Shown one piece after another: positions 44,363 through 55,812 of a DNA stretch of 64,000 nt. The DNA comes from Channallabes apus (Eukaryota > Chordata > Actinopteri > Siluriformes > Clariidae). The stretch covers positions 2,140,901-2,204,900 of the forward strand of contig CM060125.1 in the NCBI GenBank assembly GCA_030522415.1, in the 5' to 3' direction. The notes beneath the pieces are model-generated. The model was not told where the DNA came from. It saw nothing but the letters and a program-made list of their open reading frames with translations, and did no database searches. Position 1 is the first letter of the stretch. Each line of letters opens with the position of its first letter. The position numbers were made by a program, and so were the translations under genes.

Positions 44363-45854
44363 TGTGACCCAAGAATGACCCGTACACACAGAGTGCAAGA
44401 AATTGAGGAACTTTATTAAGGGGGAAAAAAAATAGACAATGCAAGCAGTGATCCAAAATAAATAAAAATACATTTTCGGTTCTGCAGTGACTGAGACACA
44501 GAGTGCAAAGAGATAGACTTCCTCTTTAAGAGCGGACAAAACAACACGCATCATATTTATCATATTGGGAAAAATAAAAGTCAAATTAATCACTAATGTT
44601 CAGCAATATCATCCTCAGAGGAATAAGTGCTCTGAAAAGGCGATGATTGTGGCTGTTTGGGTAAGTCAAGGTGTAGCCACCTGCTCCCAGAAGGAATCTC
44701 AGATGAGAGGATGATCGAGACATTACTGCGAGCTAAAATTAAACAAAAAGAGAATTATAGTAAACATTGGTCCAAAGCAAAATCTGGAAAAAATGCACTC
44801 TAAAAGAAATATTAAACACATACTACAGGTGGAAATGAAATTAACCATTACCAAATTAATTAATATACCAAGCACAATGATAATCTACTATATATGCATA
44901 ATTAAATAGAATCATGTACATAATTTTGATCTGAGTAGTATAGGTTCAATAAAAACTAGTAATATAATTAATCATGCCAGTAATCAGATCAATATGATTT
45001 GTTCTGAATTAACCATAGAAATAGTAAAAGGTATATGAAGAATAAATACTAACAAACAGGACCATGAATTGATTTAATCTGATTCTGAATTAATCTCTAT
45101 TCTTAATATCTATCCTATAATAATTAAGTAAATTAAACACAAATTTAACTAGTTGATATATAAGGTCAAAGAATATATCATTTAAAGAATCACTTAGTTA
45201 TAGAAATACAGTATGTTTAATGTATAATCAAAATGAATAACCAAAACAGATATTAAAGTACTAACAATAGACAAATAATCTCTATACATTTAAAAATGTA
45301 TAATGGACAGTTAAAAACAAATTAAATAAAGTAACTATGATGGGAATAGTAAAAATAAAGTACTTGCGCATCTTGATGAGGAAGATGTTGAAAATTGCGG
45401 CTCCAACGAAAGCCCAAGTCTTCACCAACAGTGGTCAATAGTCTGATTATGAAAACAGGAACAAACCAAACTTTCTCCAAAAAAGGAAAAGATGAAAACA
45501 AGATCTTTTAGGCCTACCCAGACATGAATAAATATGAGATGAGAAGGGAAAATTACGTAATGTGGAGAGGCCACACCAATCTGACCTGAACGAAAGAAGC
45601 TTACATCAAATGAATATTAAATAATCATTTGACTTAAGGAGGAGCAAACAATGATGTAATTGTTAAATGAAGGTATATAAACTATGTACAATTAGGGAAG
45701 TTAGAGGAATCTTGCAGAATTTTCGTGAGGTGCCTGTTTGTCTTTTGTCTGGCTGGTCCAGTGCTGTCCATTACTTTTTGTTGCAATAAACTCTTTTGCT
45801 ATTTCAATATTCGCGTAGTTACTGATTTTGCTTGGAAAATTGACATAGGTCACA
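44363..45854. mobile_element. Possible LTR-like unit between the two genes
   Basis: The stretch starts TGTGACC and ends GGTCACA. On the plus strand its right part has TATATAAAC at about 45675 and AATAAA at about 45785, spaced as in a retroviral-type LTR. On the minus strand it has an AATAAAG at about 44413 and an open segment ending at a TAG near 44606. No target duplication is evident and the middle (44760-45360) is featureless AT-rich DNA. Class and even orientation are uncertain. Confidence 0.3.
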
Positions 45855-45964
45855 ACAAATTTTCCACGACAACTGTTTAACCCGTTTATGTTTTAGTGCC
45901 TTTGTAAACATCATCCTGTCTAATACTGTACTTTCTAGACTGCTTGCAGGACACTTGAGGAAAC

Positions 45965-46085
45965 ATGGGCCGCTCCTCCAAAGACAAGCGTGATATTTAC
46001 TACAGACTGGCTAAAGAGGAGGGCTGGAGAGCGAGGAGCGCCTTCAAACTGTTGCAGCTGGATGAAGAGTTCAACCTGTTTAAAG
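45965..46085 (+). CDS. ftsj1: ftsj1 exon 1 (start codon, catalytic K28)
   Basis: The exon begins ATGGGC ([20 protein letters not shown]) and ends at FNLFK plus one base. The start matches the family N-terminus exactly (MGR-SKDKRD). A possible acceptor, CTTGCAG, lies at about 45944-45950, so an upstream non-coding exon is possible; a candidate promoter region with a GATGGCGG motif lies near 43330-43580, but I cannot connect the two. Confidence 0.95.
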
Positions 46086-47352
46086 GCAAGACACGTCTAA
46101 ACACTCATAGCTATGTGTGAGAGTGGGTGTCCGCCAACATTTTACACTGATCAGCCATTTCAAAAGAGAGTCACGTTTCACAGGGGCAAGACGAGCCTCA
46201 ATTTCTGAAAAAGTGAACGCTGGGTCTGATAGAAAGGTATCAGAACACACAGTATATGGTAGTTGTTTGCGTATGGGTCTGCATAGCCACAGACCAGACA
46301 TCGTGCCCATGCTGACCGCTGTCCACTGCTGAAAGCTGTTGTAATGTGCACTTAAGCATCAGAACTGGATCTTGGAGCAATAGAAGAAAGTAGCACTGCT
46401 CGGTTGTAAAAAGGGGCAAGCTGTGGGGGCAGGTGATATGTTATGAAATGATCAGTGTAGATTAATGACGCTTAATAAAGCTTCATGACGCTGCAAAATT
46501 TAAAACAGTGGCATCTCGTGGTCAAAAGCATGAAGTGCAGGAAGTAATGTACTACTGTACATGCTAGTTAGGCAGCAGTAGGGGTTTTGGTGTTTAGGCC
46601 GACAAATGTATGCTTTCCCAGGCTTTAAAACGGTTACTGGTCATGATACTTCTATATAAAGAAAAATAATGTCTAAAATAGGTGTTTAAATAATATGAAA
46701 ATATTTATGTATTTATGACCTGCCCTAAACATCCATATTGGTTAATAAGGTTTAATATTGTTTACACTTCCTTAAAATGAAGAAATGTTATTGGTCATTT
46801 GCCGCATTTGAAAGTCATCAGAAACACCTGAGAGTATCTGTTGACAGGATTTTTGTCTCATTTTAGAGAGTCTGATCATTCTGCCCGAATTCCCAGATAG
46901 AACATCAATTTGACTTGATTTTTGTTAACCAGCAGTGTAATGTAGGACCACAGTAAATCCTACAGGTTATTCTGACAACTTTGCTGCAAACACATTTCTG
47001 GAACTATTTTATTTTATTATATAAAACATTATTTTAACTAGTATTTTATAAAGCATGGAAAATGGCGGGGTGGGAGGTACATTAACACACTTTTGTTTTC
47101 AGTTTACTTAATTAGATAAGAGAGGGTGAGTAAAATGAAACCCTATGAAAGTAAATTTGTAAATAAATACATTCGTAACTTTTGTATTTGTTTGAGTGTT
47201 GAAGGCCACAGTGAAACTCTGACAGTGTGTTTTTCTCCAGGTGTGAGACGAGCAGTAGATTTGTGCGCAGCGCCCGGCAGCTGGAGTCAGGTACTGAGCC
47301 GCAAACTTCGGTGAGTAACTTCACAGAATTTACAGTTTGACTCAATATACAT

Positions 47353-47421
<69 letters not shown>

Positions 47422-49173
47422 TAGGCCTGGGCGATAAAATGATAACGATATGTTTCGCGATAGACACGTGATCGATATCAATAAAAAATGTGTTCGATAT
47501 TTTTTATTCTCTGTCGGAAGAAAACGCTGATCGCGAAGCTAGTTTGGTTGCTGTTATGCGCACTCGCTCCGCGACCGGCTCTAGGACCCGGAAGTAGTAC
47601 GGTCGCGATTCAGGAAGCATAAACGGAGACAAGATGGCGTTGACATTGGCACCCGCCCACCCGCCAAATGCGGGTAAAATTCGGCTGTGGCGGGTAATAA
47701 CTTTAGTCTCACTAGCCACATTGGCGGGTAGTTTATTCTTTGGTATGACAATTATTATGTTTGCATCAATATGCACAACTAACAATCTATAATATTACTT
47801 GCTTTTTGTGTGAGACAACCAGAGGAAAAGAAACGGTATTCTTCTTTTACTGCATTCAGTGCACACGACACATATAGTATACAGCGCGGTATTGCCCCCT
47901 GGTGGCCCGCCAGTGAATTAACATCAAACTCAAATATATTACAACAATATATTTTTGTTGTAGTTTTCTCTAAAGGCATCTGATATAATAAACACATTGC
48001 ACTATTTTATTACACTTTATTAAGCATTTCTTACATTTTCTTTTACTTTTGCACCTTAAATGTTAAGAGGTAATTGTTAAGTGTTCATTTGTGACTTTAG
48101 ACTTATGTTTACATTTTAATTATTTGATTTTTCCATGGTTGTTGACATTTCTGTCTTAATAACTGATGGTACTATGATCATAGGAAGGTTAAGTTTAAAA
48201 TAAAAATGTTTAAATATAAAATATTCTTCTCCGGCGGCGCGGTGGTGTAGTGCCTTGTACCTCATCAGAGGTAATGACTTCTTTGCCACAGTTCAACCAT
48301 GAATGTCTGAGTCATACAGTCTCATCTAGGGCTGCAACAACTAATCGATAAAATCGATAATTATCGATAATGAAATTCGTTGTCAACGAATGCCGTTATC
48401 GATTAGTTGGGCTGCTCATGTTATTGAGGAGCGCGACCACAAGATGCACAAATACACAAACAAATACACAGTTGCTCGCGCAATGGAGTTTACAGGAAAA
48501 AACGCGCGCTCCAAGTCCTCCAAGGTATCGGAGCAGTTTACATTAAACACCTCTTATCGGGCGTTAAAATCGAGCGTTTTCTGCTGTTCGTAGTGTCCGG
48601 TGAGCGCGGATGAACACATACATAAGGAGTCAGTGAGAGAGTTCACACAGGCTTTGGTGACGTGCGTTTGTCCGGCTGCGCGGTTATACGGTGTAAAAAA
48701 AAAAAAACGTTGCATGCAGCCTTTTCTCGTCGTTCAAATCCCAACGAACGCAAGGAAAATACTTCTAGTTCGTTTTCTTCACGTTCAGTTTACACTTCGG
48801 AGGACCGGATATATCCCATGATCCTACAGAGGGAAATGCGGGAAAAGGGCAAAATAAACAGAGTGAATCCAGTAGCAGCGATTTGTTTTTCTCCCTACGT
48901 CGCCGTATTACGAGAATGTCTAGTATAGCAAAATGGTCTAATATATTTATTTATTTTATTATTATTTTTTATTGAGACAACAAACAAAAGGATAAAATAC
49001 ACGAGAGGATCGAAATAATGTATAAACCGTGAAAAGGATGTAGCAAGAGACACTTCAATTAAAAATAATATCATAATAATCTAGAAGTCTATTATTCTTC
49101 TTAAGTTGAATTAATTTAAGAGAATAAAAAATTTAGGTCATTCTTAACAACTGAATATGTCAGTGTATTTTTT

Positions 49174-49209
<36 letters not shown>

Positions 49210-49333
49210 CAGAATCAGAATCAGAATCAGAAAGAGTTTTATTGCCAAGTACGCTTGCACGTACAAGGAATTTGTTTTAGTGACGGAGCTTCCAGAACAA
49301 AAAATACAAATGACAAGACAAAAACAGCATGAC

Positions 49334-49371
<38 letters not shown>

Positions 49372-51991
49372 TGGTTGACATCAAATGGAGTACGATGTGA
49401 GATACTTTTAAATAAGTTACATCAATATCTGAAGTCTGTGGTATTATACAGTATATTGCACAGTGGTGTTGTACACAATATTGCACATATATTTATTGAC
49501 CGTTTGAATGATGTTTATCTGTTAAGGAGGTAGATTGCCTGGGGGAAAAAACTGTTCTTATGCCTGACTGTCCTGGTGTTCGGTGCTCTGTAGCGTCGAC
49601 CTGATGGCAAAAGTTCAAAAAGAAGGTGGCTTGGGTGTGAGGGGTCCAAAGTGATATTCCGTGCCCTTTTCTTCACTCTGGATATATACAGTTCTTGCAG
49701 CGTGGGCAGGGGAGTGCCAATAATTCTTTCAGCAGTCCGAACCGTCCTTTGTAGTCTTCTGATGTCTGCTTTCGTAGCTGAGCCAAACCAGACAGTTATT
49801 GAAGTGCACAGGACGGATTCAATGACGGCTGAGTAGAACTGTGTGAGCAGCTCCTGTGGCAGGTTGAATTTCTTCAGCTGGCGAAGGAAATACAACCTCT
49901 GGTGGGCCTTTTTAACAATGGAGTCAATGTGAATGTCCCACTTCAGGTCCTGAGAGATGGTCGTGCCCAGGAACCGGAATGACTCCACTGCCGTCACAGT
50001 GCTGTTCATGATGGTGAGTGGGGGAAGTGCAGGTGGGTTTCTCCTGAAGTCCACGATCATCTCCACTGTTTTGAGCGTGTTTAGCTCCAGGTTGTTGTGA
50101 CTGCACCAGACAGCCAACTGCTTGACCTCCCTTCTGTATGCAGACTCGTCACCGTCCTGGATGAGGCCGATGATTGTAGTGTCATCTGCAAATTTCAGGA
50201 GCTTGACAGTGGGGTCTGTGGAGGTGCAGTCGTTGGTGTAGATGGAGAAGAGCAGTGGGGAGAGAACGCATCCCTGAGGAGCTCCAGTATTGGTGGTGTG
50301 ACTGTTGGATATGAATTTTCCCAGTTTCACTAGCTGCTGCCTGTCTGTCAGAAAGCTGGTGATCCAGTGACAGATAGAGCTAGGAACAGAGAGCTGGTTT
50401 AATTTGGTCTGAAGCAGTGCTGGGATGATCGTATTAAAAGCTGATGAAAAGTCTATGAACAAGACCCTTGCATAAGCCCCTGGTTTGTCCAGATGTTGAA
50501 GGATGAAGTGCAGTCCCATATTAACTGCATCATCAACAGACCTGTTTGCTCTATAAGCAAACTGCAGGGGGTCCAGTAAGGGTCCTGTGATGTCCCTCAG
50601 ATAGGCCAACACCAGTCTTTCAAATGACTTCATGACCACAGATGTTAGGGCGACTGGTCTGTAGTCATTAAGTCCTGTGATTTTAGTTTTTTTTGGAATG
50701 GGGATGATTGTGGAACGTTTAAAGCACAAAGGCACTTCACATTGTTCCAGTGATCTGTTGAAGATCTGTGTGAAAATGGGCGCCAGCTGGTCAGCACAGG
50801 ATTTCAGACAGGCTGGTGTCACGCCGTCTGGGCCTGGAGCTTTCCTTCTCTTTTGTTTCAGAAAGATCTGGCGAACATCCTTTTCACAGACCTGGAGTGC
50901 AGGGGGGGAAGAGAGGGTGGTTGTCAGAGGTGATAATGGTGGTGTAGAAAGAGGGTTAGGACAGGAGTGTGGTGTGAGACTGGGAGTTTCAAATCTACAA
51001 TAGAACTCATTCAGGTCATCAACCAGTTGTTGATTCCCTACAGAGTTGGGGGATGGCGTCTTGTAGTTAGTGATGGTTTTCAGGCCTTTCCACACTGAAG
51101 CAGGGTCGTTTGCCGAAAACTGGTTTTCCAGTTTTTTAGAGTAGCTCCTCTTAGCTGCTCTGATCGCCCTTGTTAGTGTGTTCCTGGCCTGGTTGTACAA
51201 GATCCTGTCCCCACTCCTGTAGGCATCCTCTTTGGCCTGACGAAGCTGTCTGAGCTTTGCTGTAAACCATGGTTTGTCATTGTTATATGTTAAAAATGTC
51301 CTGGTAGGGATGCACATGTCCTCACAGAAACTGATGTAGGATGTTACAGAATCTGTGAGCTCGTCCAGATTGGTGGCAGCAGCTTCAAAAACACTCCAAT
51401 CAGTGCAGTCAAAACAGGCCTGTAATTCCTGTTCTGCTTCACTGGTCCATCTCTTTACTGTCCTTACTACAGGCTTAGCAGATTTAAGTTTTTGCCTATA
51501 GGTTGGGAGAAGATGAACCAGGCAGTGGTCAGAAAGTCCTAAAGCTGCTCTGGGAACGGAGCGATATGCATCCTTTATTGTGGTGTAGCAGTGATCCAAA
51601 GTATTTTTGTCTCTGGTGGGGCATGTGATGTGCTGTTTGTATTTAGGCAGTTCACGTTTGAGGTTTGCTTTGTTAAAATCCCCAAGTATAATTATAAGAG
51701 AGTCCGGGTGTTGTTGCTCCGTGTCTGTGATCTGAGCAGCCAGCTGTTGCAATGCTGCGTTCACACACGCTAGTTTGAAAAATCAAAAAGTGGTTGAAAA
51801 TTGTGTGATGTGTCCTGCTGAACGTTCAGCAGTTCATCCCTGGTATAAGTTATTACGTTTGAGAAACAAAAAACAGGACAAACTAACAAAAACAGTAAGA
51901 CTAATGGAGAGCTCCACACTGAGGCAGCCATCCGCGGCGCCATCCTGAGAGAATAAGGATATATATATATCTATATCTATATATATATCAG

Positions 51992-52048
<57 letters not shown>

Positions 52049-55000
52049 ATCAACTTGCCATCTGCAGTTATTGTTAAAAACAAAAATGTTGATTTACATA
52101 AAATAAGGTTTAAATGTCAAATTAAAGATAATTAAACTATGTGGCTATTGCAATTTTTTAAAGTTTACTTCTATACATAAATAATACCCTGATTTATGGT
52201 TTTATATAGTTAAGCAAAACATCAAATTAAAGCGTTTAGCTTTTATCCGGTTAATCGATATTATATATATATGTATGTATGTAGATGGCAAGTTGGCAGT
52301 GTTTATTAATTTTTATATTTATATATATATATATAAACTTGCCATCTACAATTATTGTTAAAAACAAAACAAATGTTGGTATGGTTTTATATATAATTAT
52401 AAGCAAAACATCAAATTAAAGAAGCGCCTAGCTTTTATCCAATTAATCGAAAAATAATCGGCCAACTAATCGATTATCAAAATAATCGTTAGTTGCAGCC
52501 CTAGTCTCATCTGAACAATGGATATTGAAATATGTCTGTCGCTTGAGCTCCAAGAAGTATTTCTGTACACTCTAATCTTAGGAGCTGCTAATTGGTGGTT
52601 TCTGAGGCTTGTCATTCTAAAAATCTTTTCCTAGGTAGCTGTTGGTCATCCTTTCCTGTGACACTCCTTTTATTGTACTGTTAGATGCTTTTTGCAACTT
52701 AACTTGGGGATTCAAAGTTCTTGAATCTTTTGGAGTTGATTGACCTTAGTTTCTTAAAGTCATGATGTATTGGTTTTTCTCTTGATTTAACTGAATGTTT
52801 CTTGCCATAATATGGATTTATACAGTAGTTGTAGTAGCACTCTGTACCCAACCTACTGCTGAACAAGACAACTGATGGTGTAAAGCACATTAAGAAGGCA
52901 AATATAAAGTCACAAATTAACTCTTGACAAATCACACCTGTGAATTGAAAACCAGTACAGATGACTACCTTGTGAATTTATGTCAAGAATGTGCCAAACT
53001 GTCCTCAAAGCTAAATGTTGCTACTTTGCACCATCTAAAAACTAAAACACATTCTGGGTTGTTTACACACTTCTTTGTTTACTATATAATTCCATACGTG
53101 TTTGGATGTCGTTAGTATTAATATACAATGTCGAAAATAATAAAAGTAAAGACATTTATTTTTTTGTCTATATTAACAGTTCTGCCTTGACATGAGTGAA
53201 TATTATGTATAAATGTGAGGCCCTGTATATGATTTTATAGTGGAAAGGAGTCAAGTGAAGATGTGAAGATTGTAGCAGTGGATCTGCAGGCGATGGCGCC
53301 TCTTCCCGGAGTCACACAGATTCAGGGTGACATTACTAAGGTACAGCAGTCTAATGTAGATCTCAATAGGGCTGCACGATTCTTGCTAAAATGTCAATCA
53401 CAATTTTTCTACACAGAAACATCATGATCGTCATCATCATCATCTCACATCTTTTTAGACATTTATTGCTCAAAAAAGTTAGTTTGTTACAGAGTTTTAG
53501 GTAGTTTAAAATTAAATACATAGTAATTATATAGAATATAGAATGTATTATTGTATTTATCTTAAGATACTTCTAGTCTACTTCTTTGTAGTTTTTTCTC
53601 TGTTCTCTCTGTAACAGCAAGAATCAATGCATAAGGTTTAATTAACTAATACAGCAAGTTACAGTATATCCCAATTAGAGCTGTACATGCCTGTACAGTA
53701 GTGTGTATTTTAGTTTTGTGTGTGTGCCTTACCTTGTTAAAAATAAAAATCTCTATTACTCACAGCTGACACACATCCCAAAATCTTAATAAATAAGATG
53801 AGATGTACCTTTATTCGTTCCACAGTGGGGAAATTTATAAATATATCTTCTTTCAGAAAAGTCAGTGATTTTATTATGTATGTTTTTCTAACAAAAATTC
53901 TGTTATAATAAAGTGCTGTCATTATAGGAACAATAATGTATTAGAATGAATGCATTAATATAAACCTGCTGTGAAAGAAAACTAATCAACAGCACCCGAC
54001 CAATCACAATAATTTTTTATTTAAATACTATTCTATGTAGTTTTTTTTTTTACAAATGTAAAAAAAAAAAAAAAAAAGCTTTTTCCTCCCAATTAATAAA
54101 AATATAGTGGTGTTTATAATATCCTTTATATTGTACAGTTTTCATGATGATGGTTAAACAAAGTTTAATGGTTTTGTTTTGTAGATTTCCACAGCTCAGG
54201 AGATTATCAGGCACTTTGAGGGACAGGCTGCAGACTTAGTGGTGTGTGACGGTGCCCCTGATGGTAATTATATTCTTTTATTTTTATTAGCTTCATCAAC
54301 ATTCCCGTCATAGCTTTTAGTGTTTGATTTTAGTGAGAACATTCTGTAATCTGCTGTGTATTGTTTTCCAAAATCCAAGCTTGGATTTTTCACTTAAGTC
54401 CCCAAAAAAAGAGCGAGACAATTGTGCTGTAATTTGGCTTTTCAAGGCTTAAAGTTATCCGGCACTGTGCCATAATTTGAAATCGAAAATAGATTATAGT
54501 ACGTTTGTAACAGTGTTCATACAGTCATGATAAATTAAAATCCTAATCATGTTTCCCAGACCCAGAAAAGTTGTGGAAATTAGAAAATGTGTTTTTTTTT
54601 TTTTTTTTTTTTTTTTTTGGAAGTCATTGTATTGTTTTGTGGTATTTATTTATTTTTTTGGAAAACCTTTTTTTTTTTTTAAATATATTTTTTTTATGGG
54701 GTTCTTGTAATGAGCCGTGTGTCTGTGTGTAACAGTAATAAATCTTCAATACTTGTTGAGTTGTTAAATAAAAAATATATACTGTATATGTAAGTTTTTA
54801 TAATTATTATTTTCTTGTCTAAAGGCAATAATTTCATTTGCTAATGAGAGTTTTATTACTAAAGAATGGACCCAAAATATAACACCACACAATGTATTTT
54901 GCACTATGAATGTTAAACTTTGCAATAAATCCTTGGTTCACATACAGATCATGAATCAACTCCAGCTTGTTACACCACTAAAATTTACTGGTTAGAAATT

Positions 55001-55754
55001 CCCAAATAGTTATTATCAAATATTTATTAATATATTAATATCTCAAGAATTATTCTCTTAATTTATTTTATTTTACCATGCTGCATCTGTAATATTGCCA
55101 ACACTTTTTCTTCTTCATTATTTTCTAATACAAAACTATCAGTGGTTAGCACTGTCGCCTTGCACCTCCAGGGTCTGGGTTCGATTCCCCGGCCAGGCTC
55201 GATTCCCGTCTCTGTGTGCATGGAGTTTGCATGTTCTCCCCGTGCTTGGTGGGTTTCCTCCGGGTACTCCGGTTTCCTCCCACAGTCCAAAGATATGCAG
55301 CTTAGGCTAATTGGTGTTCCCAAATTGCCCGTAGTGTGTGATTGGGTGTGTGAGTGTGTGTATGTGTGTGTGCCCTGCGATGGATTGGCACCCTGTCCAG
55401 GGTGTACCCCGCCTAGTGCCCGAAGTCTCCTGGGATAGGCTCCAGGTCCCCCGCGACCCTGAACACAGGATAAAGCGGTATAGAAAATGAATGAATGAAA
55501 ACTATCAGTTTTTAAAGTTTTATTTTGCACAATAAAAAAAGTTAAATATATGTAAATTATTTTTGAAGAAAAGCATTCATTTGTTAGTGAATGGCTGCAC
55601 AGTTAACATTGTTTTGTGTTTGTTGAATGAATATGAGTAAGTAAGACTTCTATTGTTTGTATTTCCAGTTACGGGACTGCACGATGTAGACGAGTACATT
55701 CAGGCGCAGCTACTTCTCGCTGTACGTATCCGTAATCCACTTCCACATGACCCA

Positions 55755-55812
<58 letters not shown>

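Larger units (their letters stand above)
40881..45964. other. rictor-ftsj1 intergenic region
   Basis: Between the two start regions I see only repeats: a LINE-tail repeat, an L1/Tx1-like fragment, a (TA)n tract, SINE and LINE tails, a hAT end and an LTR-like unit. No third gene is supported. Segment 43000-43320 is plain AT-rich DNA; 43320-43580 is a candidate promoter area for ftsj1. Confidence 0.6.
48327..52503 (+). mobile_element. hAT element, family D, 4.2 kb, hosting a LINE (ftsj1 intron 2)
   Basis: The ends are TAGGGCTGCAACAACTAATC and the complement TCGTTAGTTGCAGCCCTA, with a perfect 8-bp duplication GTCTCATC at 48319-48326 and 52504-52511. Near the left end an open frame (48390-48593) includes [15 protein letters not shown], which resembles the start of a BED zinc finger of hAT transposases (SKVWEHFTL). 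A block at about 48545-48915 is related to the Harbinger-like MITEs. A LINE (49208-51957) lies within the AT dinucleotide tracts. Confidence 0.9.

Noticed and set aside
40734..45964. A single bidirectional promoter for rictor and ftsj1
   Set aside because: The start codons are 5.2 kb apart with repeats between; bidirectional cores are usually under 1 kb.
49178..49378. Tandem repeats as a CRISPR-like array
   Set aside because: TA dinucleotides, TCAGAA units and an A run are a microsatellite and a LINE tail; there are no spaced direct repeats anywhere in the window.
55178..55189. tRNA B-box-like GGGTTCGATTCC as a tRNA gene
   Set aside because: It lies inside a SINE with target duplications; no cloverleaf can be formed by eye.
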